In this document: one piece after another, positions 1 to 7,121 of the stretch
Layout of the letters: each line of letters starts with the position of its first letter
Numbering within the stretch: the first letter of the stretch is position 1
Assembly (NCBI GenBank): GCA_900321595.1
Contig: ONWP01000373.1
Span: forward strand, 1 to 8,873
Length of the DNA stretch: 8,873 bases
From: an uncultured Eubacteriales bacterium
GTDB lineage: Bacteria; Bacillota; Clostridia; Oscillospirales; Acutalibacteraceae
Direction: 5' to 3'
Position numbers and translations under genes: made by a program
Notes under the pieces: model-generated
The model's input: the letters and a program-made list of their open reading frames with translations, nothing else
Databases searched by the model: none
What the model was told of the DNA's origin: nothing

Positions 1-1
1 C

Positions 2-202
2 GGCATCGGCATGGACGACGCGACGCGGCTGCACGTCTTCGATAAATTCTATCAGGGCGACACCAGTCACCGGTCCTCCGGCAACGGTCTCGGCATGGCG
101 CTCGCGAAGCGCGTGACCGAGCTCGCCGGCGGAAAGATCACCGTCAAGAGCCGCCCGGACAAGGGCACGACCTTCACCGTCAAGCTGCCGGTGACGACGT
201 GA
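2..202 (+). CDS. Sensor histidine kinase, C-terminal fragment (ATPase domain end)
   Basis: This is the last 66 codons of a gene that begins left of the window; the reading frame is open from base 2 and ends at TGA 200-202. The fragment begins with the G1-box remnant GIGM, followed by the F-box FDKFYQGD and the G2 box GNGLGMALAKRV, then a typical closing beta segment (KGTTFTVKLP). These are the ATP-lid motifs of the HATPase_c domain of two-component sensor kinases, which phosphorylate a histidine in the dimerisation domain and pass the phosphate to a response regulator. The sensor region and the H-box are outside the window, so the stimulus cannot be told. A GHKL ATPase of another type is possible, but the FDKFYQGD form favours a membrane-bound kinase. 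The gene converges on nrdR and shares a terminator hairpin with it. Confidence 0.88.
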   Translation, partial: GIGMDDATRLHVFDKFYQGDTSHRSSGNGLGMALAKRVTELAGGKITVKSRPDKGTTFTVKLPVTT

Positions 203-223
203 TCCGTGAAGGTATAAAAACAA

Positions 224-251
224 CCGCGGATCGGCCTGTGCCGGTCCGCGG
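224..251. terminator. Intrinsic terminator between convergent kinase gene and nrdR
   Basis: The arms CCGCGGA-T-CGGC (224-235) and GCCG-G-TCCGCGG (240-251) pair around a CTGT loop, with a single T/G wobble. On the minus strand the stem is followed by the T-rich stretch opposite 216-223 (TTGTTTTT), so it is a good terminator for nrdR. On the plus strand the trailing sequence AAAGCTTTT is a weaker U-tract, so termination of the kinase transcript is plausible but less certain. Confidence 0.8.
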
Positions 252-265
252 AAAGCTTTTGCCTT

Positions 266-742
266 TTACGTTGCCTTGTCTTCGTTCTGCTTCTTATCCA
301 GCAGCTTTTCCAGCTCCGCCATGAAGGAGTTGATATCCCGGAACTGGCGGTAGACGCTGGCGAAGCGCACGTACGCCACCTCGTCGAGCTTCTGCAGCCG
401 ATCCATGGCCAGCTCGCCGATCTTGACGCTGGTGACCTCGCGGTCGGTGCCGTTCTGCAGCTCGTTCTCGATGTCGTCCACCGTCGCCTGCAGCGTTTCC
501 AGCGTGACGGGGCGCTTCTCGCACGCCCGCAGCAGACCCATCAGCAGCTTGTCCCGGTCGAAGACCTGCCGGGACTTGTCCTTCTTGACCACGACGATCG
601 GAACGGTCTCGATCGTCTCGTAGGTGGTGAACCGGCGGCCGCATTTGACGCATTCGCGGCGTCTGCGGATCTTCTCGGAATCCTCGGTGGGACGCGAGTC
701 GATGACCCGCGAATCCGTGTACTGGCAGAAGGGGCATTTCAT
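266..742 (-). CDS. nrdR: Transcriptional repressor NrdR
   Basis: The 158-aa product has the full architecture of NrdR, the nucleotide-sensing repressor of ribonucleotide reductase operons. An N-terminal zinc ribbon uses Cys3, Cys6, Cys31 and Cys34 (CPFC ... CVKCG) with the basic segment KIRRRREC between the pairs, and is followed by the hallmark RRFTTYE. An ATP-cone domain (about residues 49-139) follows and contains VVKKD, FDRDKL and the closing VAYVRFASVYRQF. In characterised NrdRs the cone binds ATP/dATP and controls oligomeric state and DNA binding at paired NrdR boxes. The length is normal for the family. The ATG at 740-742 is preceded by a GGAG-type ribosome site about 12 bases upstream. 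The gene is monocistronic here, converging on a kinase gene and diverging from typA; no ribonucleotide reductase gene is in the window. The C-terminus after about residue 145 is charged and probably disordered. Confidence 0.97.
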   Translation of the reverse strand: MKCPFCQYTDSRVIDSRPTEDSEKIRRRRECVKCGRRFTTYETIETVPIVVVKKDKSRQVFDRDKLLMGLLRACEKRPVTLETLQATVDDIENELQNGTDREVTSVKIGELAMDRLQKLDEVAYVRFASVYRQFRDINSFMAELEKLLDKKQNEDKAT

Positions 743-774
743 AGGACGATCACGCTCCGTTTCGGTATGGTTTC

Positions 775-803
775 ATTTTAGCATCGTCCGGCGCGTATTG
801 CAA
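775..803 (-). promoter_or_regulatory. Sigma-A promoter of nrdR
   Basis: Read on the minus strand, TTGCAA (798-803) and TAAAAT (775-780) are separated by exactly 17 bases. They match the -35 (TTGACA) and -10 (TATAAT) consensus at 4/6 and 5/6 positions. The predicted transcript start lies about 25 bases upstream of the nrdR ATG, giving a short leader. Confidence 0.7.
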
Positions 804-868
804 GGCTTTTTTGCATACATCGATAGATTCCCCATGCCGCGTCTTGGGCATTTTCGGCAGTTTTACCA

Positions 869-897
869 TTGTCAACCGGCGGATTTTCCGCTACAAT
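869..897 (+). promoter_or_regulatory. Sigma-A promoter of typA
   Basis: TTGTCA (869-874) and TACAAT (892-897) are separated by 17 bases, a near-consensus housekeeping promoter. Transcription should begin near 904, about 28 bases before the preferred TTG start codon. It lies back to back with the nrdR promoter, with the two -35 elements about 65 bp apart. Confidence 0.75.
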
Positions 898-917
898 GAT
901 ATGATGAAAATGACTTT

Positions 918-923
918 GGAAGG
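918..923 (+). promoter_or_regulatory. Ribosome binding site deciding the typA start
   Basis: GGAAGG (918-923) is the only Shine-Dalgarno-like sequence near the typA start. It is separated by 8 bases from TTG 932-934, the ideal distance, but overlaps the alternative in-frame GTG at 923-925. This makes TTG 932 the likely initiator. Confidence 0.7.
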
Positions 924-931
924 TGTCTTTT

Positions 932-2764
<1,833 letters not shown>

Positions 2765-2785
2765 TGTCGTCAGACAAAATGAACG

Positions 2786-2814
2786 AACCGGTTCCCCGCG
2801 GGAATCGGTTTTTT
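2786..2814 (+). terminator. Intrinsic terminator of typA
   Basis: AACCGGTTCCC (2786-2796) pairs with GGGAATCGGTT (2800-2810) around a CGC loop, an 11-bp stem with one G/T wobble. It runs directly into a T-tract (2809-2814), about 20 bases after the typA stop codon. This is a textbook rho-independent terminator. Confidence 0.92.
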
Positions 2815-2817
2815 ATA

Positions 2818-2846
2818 TTTACTTTTGGAAAAAAGTATTGTATAAT
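2818..2846 (+). promoter_or_regulatory. Probable sigma-A promoter of the lipoprotein/dockerin operon
   Basis: A perfect -10 TATAAT (2841-2846) sits 17 bases after TTTACT (2818-2823), a 4/6 match to the -35 consensus. The region is very AT-rich against a GC-rich background and follows the typA terminator immediately. The start site would be near 2853, leaving about 24 bases of leader containing the AAGGAGG ribosome site. Confidence 0.7.
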
Positions 2847-2876
2847 CAGATTAAGAAAAACAAGGAGGACGGGAGT

Positions 2877-4925
2877 ATGAAAAAAACGTTCGCGCTGATC
2901 CTGGCGCTTTCGCTGATCCTGACCGCGCTGGCTGCCTGCGGCAAAAAGCCGGAGGAGACCACGACGGAAGCGGATCTTGCGCGCGGCGCGGCGGCGCTCC
3001 TGCCGCAGACGGAGGCGCTGCAGATCGAAACAGAGCTGGCCGGTTTTGAAATCTCCTGCATAGAGCCGGCAGATCCCGACGCGCTGAAGATGGACGCGAA
3101 GGATGTTTTCGCCGCGTCCGGCAAATACGACGATACGGACACGCCTTGTTCGCTTCTGATCCGCGTGCGGGAGGTCAAAAAGACAAACGAAATCTTCCGC
3201 ATTCTGGCACAGGTCGGCGTCTCACGGGCGCTGTTGTCCGATACGGAGGGCGATGCGGATCTTGACGCGGCGCTGATCGCGCGGCGCGGCGGCACGTGGC
3301 TGTTCTCGGTGCAGACGCATCCGGAGGAGAAGAGCTTCTTCCTGTACAATCCTGAAACGCGGGGCTTTGCGCTGCTGGGCATCGGCGTCTGCGAGCTGCT
3401 GGGCGATACGCTTCTGCTCGGCGTGCCGGATTACTCCGACGGCGAGGTCGCGAAGCCGTACGACATCCTCGACTGGTCGGCGAATCGTCTGCAGAGCGGC
3501 ATGGAGTGCGCGCACCGCCTGCTCGGGGACAAGCTGTACCTGATCGCCGAGGGCAGGGACGCCAACGGGCTCGCCGAGAGACGGCTCCTCACGATCCCGG
3601 TTGACGCGGCGGGGAAGCCGGAGCGGTACAGCTTCGTCAGCGTCGGAGACCTCGGGCTCTATTTCGATCACGACAAGGACGACGCGCTGCTGCTGATCAC
3701 GGACGGCGGCAGACAGGTGAAAACCACGATCGCCGAGCTCCCGTCGCTTGTCGGCGACAATCTGAAGGCGACCGGGAAGGTGCGCGAGACGATGGGCGCC
3801 TACACGGTCACACTGCCCGACGCCTGGGCGGGCAAATATGAGGTCTCGACGGAAGACAGAAGCCTGTATTTCCGCCACAAGGCGTCCGGCGTGACGCTGT
3901 TCGAGCTCTTTATCGAGCCGATGCCGGAGGATATCCGAGCGTATATGCGCGGCGACGGGGCGTACCCGATCTGCTGGTGCGCGGCCGAGAACACGCCCGC
4001 CAACATCATGGTGAGCGAGCAGGCGAACCTTGAGGACGACGCCGAGTACAAGCAGCTGCGCATGGCGCTGGCCGGCAGCTCCCTGTACCGGCTGGAGGAG
4101 CATATCGCGCCCGCGGACGGCGACCACACGGTGAAGCAGTTCGACGTCGTTGAGCGGCTCACCGGCGAATACGCCGGCCGGGGCAGCGTCAGCGGCCACG
4201 ATTACATCTTCCGGATCGACGGCGGCCACCGTGTCGACCTGAACGCGACCCTGATCGATCAGACGACCGACGACGTGTCCAACGGCACGTACCGGATGTT
4301 CTGGAATCAGGGCATGGAATACGGCGACCCGTACGGCGGCCTCGGCGGCACGTACCTCTTTGACATGCAGGACGGTTCGCTGCGGCTGGAGCTCGACGAT
4401 GATATGATCATTCTCAAGCCGTCCGACGGGTCTTATCTGCCGCAGCCCGGGGATGAAAAGGCGGAGGCCGCCGGGAATTACACCGCTTCCTGCGTCGTGG
4501 CGGACTCGTCGTACGATGAAGCCGTTTTCGACTGCACCCGGGAGGAGGACTGGCGCGACGAGCGTCTGCTGCATTTCAGCGCGACCCCGAACGAGCTCTC
4601 CGTGGAATTCGACTTTTATATGCGGCTGCAGACCGTGCTCGAGCCGATCGACGGGCAGTATCCCGCGAATGTCGTCGCGCGGCGCGGGAACACCTGGCTG
4701 GTCTGTGTGCAGACGGAACCGGAGGAGCGTTCGAACTGGCTGCTCGTCTATCAGCGGGAGCACTCGCATGAAGTCGACGGCGCGTGGCTGCTCGGCAGTT
4801 ACGATCTGTGCATCTGGTCGGACGACGTGATCACCCTGACCGACCGGGACTACTCCGACGGCGAGATCCCCGTGCGCGAGGACGTCTACAGCTGGAGCGG
4901 CGGACGGATCTATTCGACTCCCTGA
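2877..4925 (+). CDS. Membrane-anchored lipoprotein with A-B-A modular ectodomain, function unknown
   Basis: The 682-aa product begins with a lipoprotein signal peptide: a KK n-region, a hydrophobic stretch, and lipobox LAAC with the lipidated cysteine at residue 21. A short acidic/Thr linker follows. I see three modules in the mature part. Module A1 (about 54-205) contains ARRGGTWLFSVQT, a GD-L turn and the signature DYSDGE (185-190) followed by LDW. Module B (about 212-515) contains GDNLKATGKVRET, FRHKAS, EPMPE, QLRMAL and a closing YRMFW ... YLFDMQDGSLRLEL. A2 (about 536-682) repeats A1 with ARRGNTWLVCVQT and DYSDGE (658-663), then YSW. The protein stops where a second B would begin. AAGGAGG (2862-2868) lies 8 bases before the ATG, so an in-frame TTG at 2838 is not the start. 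I do not recognise a catalytic family; the predicted beta-rich make-up suggests binding or structural roles. The next gene is a paralogue 60 bases downstream, probably in the same operon. Confidence 0.85.
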   Translation: MKKTFALILALSLILTALAACGKKPEETTTEADLARGAAALLPQTEALQIETELAGFEISCIEPADPDALKMDAKDVFAASGKYDDTDTPCSLLIRVREVKKTNEIFRILAQVGVSRALLSDTEGDADLDAALIARRGGTWLFSVQTHPEEKSFFLYNPETRGFALLGIGVCELLGDTLLLGVPDYSDGEVAKPYDILDWSANRLQSGMECAHRLLGDKLYLIAEGRDANGLAERRLLTIPVDAAGKPERYSFVSVGDLGLYFDHDKDDALLLITDGGRQVKTTIAELPSLVGDNLKATGKVRETMGAYTVTLPDAWAGKYEVSTEDRSLYFRHKASGVTLFELFIEPMPEDIRAYMRGDGAYPICWCAAENTPANIMVSEQANLEDDAEYKQLRMALAGSSLYRLEEHIAPADGDHTVKQFDVVERLTGEYAGRGSVSGHDYIFRIDGGHRVDLNATLIDQTTDDVSNGTYRMFWNQGMEYGDPYGGLGGTYLFDMQDGSLRLELDDDMIILKPSDGSYLPQPGDEKAEAAGNYTASCVVADSSYDEAVFDCTREEDWRDERLLHFSATPNELSVEFDFYMRLQTVLEPIDGQYPANVVARRGNTWLVCVQTEPEERSNWLLVYQREHSHEVDGAWLLGSYDLCIWSDDVITLTDRDYSDGEIPVREDVYSWSGGRIYSTP

Positions 4926-4954
4926 TCCGGCGTCCGCGCAAAACGGACCGGATC
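4924..4954 (+). other. Intercistronic hairpin
   Basis: GATCCG (4924-4929) and GTCCG (4932-4936) pair with CGGATC (4949-4954) and CGGAC (4944-4948), leaving a two-base GC bulge and a CGCAAAA loop. The 5' arm overlaps the stop codon of the lipoprotein gene. There is no T-tract after it, so it is not a normal terminator. It may be a processing or mRNA-stability element, or a weak attenuator, that sets a ratio between the two paralogues; that role is inference. Confidence 0.5.
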
Positions 4955-4985
4955 CCTTCGATAAAACAAAAGAGAGGAAGATTTG

Positions 4986-6752
4986 ATGAAAAAGACGATT
5001 TCTGTTCTGATCGCGATCCTCATGGCGCTGTCGCTGGTCACGCTCGCGCACGCCGAGACGCTTCTCAAGGGGGATCTCGACCGCGACGGCAAGGTGTTCG
5101 CCAAGGAGGCGCGCACGATCCTGCGCATGAGCGCGTCGCTCGAGCCAAAGCCCGAAGCGGGCAGCGTGGATTTCCGGCTTGCCGACGTGGACGACGACGG
5201 CAGGATCTTCGCGAAGGACGCCAGAAGCGCGCTGCGCATGAGCGCGTCGCTCGATCCGAAGGTCACATTCGAGACCGGCGATATCCCCGGCACGGACGAG
5301 CCGGTCGAGCGCCTGTCCGACTGGCAGACGACCTGCATCGTGCGGGACACAGAGGAGGGCGCCTTTGACCTGCGGCGCGACGACGCGCCGGACTGGGCCG
5401 GACAGCATCGCCTGGCGATCACGACCGGCAGCAGCGAGATCGCTCCCGCGTTCTCGGTCGCGGTGCTTCTGGACACCTTTACCGAGCCCGGCGAGTCGAT
5501 GAACGGCACGCGGTCCTACCCGGCGGAGGTCGTCGCGCGGTACCTGAACAAGTACCTGCTGCGCGTCCAGATCGGCTTTGACGGGCTTTCCGCGTGGCTG
5601 CTGTGCCAGACCGAAATGGACACCAATGATACGATCGGCAGCGTTAAGCTGCTGGGGCAGTATGACAGCTGCGATCTGATCGGTCACACGATCCTGCTGT
5701 ACAATCAGGATCACTCCGACGGCGAGGCCGATACGCTGTCGGACAAATACAGCTGGACCGGAAATCTGATGGGCTGCCCGCGCTTCACGTTCCACCGCGT
5801 GCTCGGCGACACCGTCGTGATGATCCGCAATCATGAAGAAGCGGAGGACGGCAGCTACGCGAACGAGATCCTTGTATACCCGATCGAGCTTTTCGAGGAG
5901 CATATCCTCACCGGTGAAGAGCGCGAGAGCGTAACACACCGGATCGGCGACCTTGAGGCGCGCTTCGCGGAGGAGACCGGCGACGCGCTGATCCTCACGG
6001 CGCGGGACGGCAGAAGTGTGAACACCACGGTGTCCGAGTTCCCGGCGCTCATCGGCGACAACCTGACGGTGACCGGGAAGGTGCGCGAGACGACGGCGGG
6101 AGGCGCGTACTCGGTGACGCTGCCCGACTTCTGGGACGGTAAATACGCGGTCGAGAAGAGCGGCAGCGAGATGACGTTCCGCCATAAGGCGAGCGACACG
6201 CTGCTCTTCTCGCTGGATGTTCATCCGATGCCCGAGGAGATCGACAAGGAGTGGACCGGCGGCGACACATCGATCCCGCTGTGCATCCTCGCGGCGGAAA
6301 ACACGCCGTACAACATCTCGATGTTCGATCCGGGCGAGATCTATGAAGGCGGCGAGTACGCCCTTGAGATCAAGCAGATGCGCATGGCGCTTCTGTGTTT
6401 CGATCAGTACTACATGCCGTGGCAGATCCGCGCCGAGAGCGAGGACATCGAGATCATGCAGTTCGACTACATCGTCGAGCTCTCGGGCAATTACGCCGGC
6501 AACGGCGACGTCAGCGGCCATGCGTACCGGCTCGAGCTCGACGGCGGGATCCGCAGCGACCTGCGGGCGCGCCTGTACGACGATACGACGGGCGAGGAAT
6601 TCGGCTGCACGTTCCGCATGTTCTGGGTCCAGGGCGTCATGATCGACGGCCCGATCGACGAGACCGGCGCCGCCTACCTGTTCAACCATCAGGACGGCAC
6701 GCTCGTGCTGAACTTCAGGGGCGAGGATATCACCCTGACCGGGACGATCTGA
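4986..6752 (+). CDS. Secreted dockerin-containing protein, A-B modules, paralogue of the upstream lipoprotein
   Basis: The 588-aa product has a Sec signal peptide with a probable signal peptidase I cut after AHA (residue 23). A dockerin-like domain (about 28-94) follows with two calcium-loop repeats: GDLDRDGKVFAKEARTILRM and ADVDDDGRIFAKDARSALRM, each continuing into SASL. Each loop has D at positions 1, 3 and 5, G at 6 and E/D at 12, as in type I dockerins, which bind cohesin domains of scaffold proteins. Module A (about 113-262, with DHSDGE at 242-247 and YSW) and module B (about 264-588, with GDNLTVTGKVRET, FRHKAS, HPMPEE, MRMAL, FRMFW and a final LVLNFRGEDITLTG) match the lipoprotein in the same order. 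Unlike the lipoprotein it has no lipobox and no second A. ATG 4986 is preferred over TTG 4983, with GAGG (4974-4977) 8 bases upstream. No glycoside hydrolase or peptidase signature was seen. It is probably cotranscribed with the lipoprotein gene. Confidence 0.85.
   Translation: MKKTISVLIAILMALSLVTLAHAETLLKGDLDRDGKVFAKEARTILRMSASLEPKPEAGSVDFRLADVDDDGRIFAKDARSALRMSASLDPKVTFETGDIPGTDEPVERLSDWQTTCIVRDTEEGAFDLRRDDAPDWAGQHRLAITTGSSEIAPAFSVAVLLDTFTEPGESMNGTRSYPAEVVARYLNKYLLRVQIGFDGLSAWLLCQTEMDTNDTIGSVKLLGQYDSCDLIGHTILLYNQDHSDGEADTLSDKYSWTGNLMGCPRFTFHRVLGDTVVMIRNHEEAEDGSYANEILVYPIELFEEHILTGEERESVTHRIGDLEARFAEETGDALILTARDGRSVNTTVSEFPALIGDNLTVTGKVRETTAGGAYSVTLPDFWDGKYAVEKSGSEMTFRHKASDTLLFSLDVHPMPEEIDKEWTGGDTSIPLCILAAENTPYNISMFDPGEIYEGGEYALEIKQMRMALLCFDQYYMPWQIRAESEDIEIMQFDYIVELSGNYAGNGDVSGHAYRLELDGGIRSDLRARLYDDTTGEEFGCTFRMFWVQGVMIDGPIDETGAAYLFNHQDGTLVLNFRGEDITLTGTI
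5121..5254 (+). repeat. Exact 23-bp direct repeat between the two dockerin halves
   Basis: Bases 5121-5143 and 5232-5254 are identical over 23 bp, 111 bp (37 codons) apart and in the same frame. They encode LRMSASL plus part of the next codon in each dockerin repeat. Identity at wobble positions points to recent duplication or gene conversion between the two calcium-binding repeats. Confidence 0.85.
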
Positions 6753-6757
6753 TAGGG

Positions 6758-6981
6758 GCAGCCTGCGGCTGCAATGATATCCGCCTGCGGCGGATGAGAT
6801 CCGTCTTCGACGGATGATATATTCGCTAACGCGAATATGATATCCTCACTTTGTTCGGATGTCGGGTCGCCGCGCATCGCGGCTCCGATTTCAGAGGCGG
6901 TTTGCGTCTGCGAAGCAAACGCTGCCGCAGACAGCTCATAACATCGCGAAGCGAGTCATCACTGCGGTTCAAAGAACCGCA
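6758..6981. repeat. Array of short hairpins with TGATAT-type spacers (non-coding)
   Basis: This is most of the 369-bp gap between the dockerin gene and the cysteine-rich gene. Successive inverted repeats, mostly with three-base loops, are: GCAGCC-TGC-GGCTGC (6758-6772); ATCCGCC-TGC-GGCGGAT (6779-6795); ATCCGTC-TTC-GACGGAT (6799-6815); ATATTCGC-TAAC-GCGAATAT (6819-6838); a decayed ATCC...GGAT pair (6842-6860); GCCGCG-CAT-CGCGGC (6869-6883); GTTTGC...GCAAAC (6900-6920); GCTG...CAGC (6921-6935); TCGC-GAA-GCGA (6944-6954); and TGCGGTTC-AAA-GAACCGCA (6963-6981). Early units are joined by AATGATAT, GAG, GAT and a GATATC-type linker. Most neighbouring centres are 20-25 bp apart. Stem sequences differ from unit to unit while the layout is kept. 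No unit on the plus strand has a following U-tract. It is probably a mobile or structural intergenic repeat; its function is unknown. Confidence 0.75.
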
Positions 6982-6983
6982 AC

Positions 6984-7006
6984 AAAAAAACTGCCCCGCG
7001 AGGAGT
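6984..7006 (-). terminator. Possible minus-strand terminator next to the hairpin array
   Basis: On the minus strand an imperfect stem (ACT-CC / GG-c-AGT, one bulged C) is followed by seven T (opposite 6984-6990). The stem is weak and no minus-strand gene is seen to its right that would need it. It may instead be the conserved end of the hairpin element, which would give that element an orientation. Confidence 0.3.
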
Positions 7007-7052
7007 CGTTTCTGACCGGACGCGGTCCAAAGCGGGAAAAGCCCCGGAAATG

Positions 7053-7081
7053 TTTGGTAATGCGATATATTGCAGACCAAA
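7053..7081. promoter_or_regulatory. 29-bp dyad upstream of the cysteine-rich gene, operator-like
   Basis: TTTGGT (7053-7058) and ACCAAA (7076-7081) are exact inverted repeats. They enclose a second pair, TGC (7061-7063) and GCA (7072-7074), around an AT-only core ATATAT (7065-7070). The centre CGATATATTG matches 9 of 10 positions of the NrdR-box core as I recall it (CwAtATaTwG). No good -35/-10 pair was found here: TATATT (7066-7071) has no matching -35 element. It may be an operator, or just a stem in the leader. The gap from 7021 to 7121 otherwise holds only the ribosome site GGAGG (7110-7114). Confidence 0.4.
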
Positions 7082-7121
7082 AAATAATCACACAGACTTC
7101 AGATCATTTGGAGGATGACCT

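Noticed and set aside
3222..6689. 1155-codon open frame on the minus strand across both paralogues
   Set aside because: It lies wholly opposite two well supported genes with signal peptides, ribosome sites and paralogy in the plus frame. Long antisense frames are expected from GC-rich codon use, and its composition (Val, Ala, Arg, Asp, His rich with no domains) is typical of a shadow.
6689..6877. 62-codon minus-strand frame through the hairpin array
   Set aside because: It ends inside the dockerin gene, has no ribosome site, and its sequence is explained by the GC-rich palindromes.
6758..6981. CRISPR array
   Set aside because: The units are palindromes of differing sequence at about 21-bp pitch with 3-8 bp linkers. 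There is no constant repeat of 24-37 bp and no spacers of uniform length.
7066..7071. TATATT as the -10 of a promoter for the cysteine-rich gene
   Set aside because: Nothing resembling a -35 element lies 16-18 bases upstream and no TG extension is present; it sits in the centre of the dyad.
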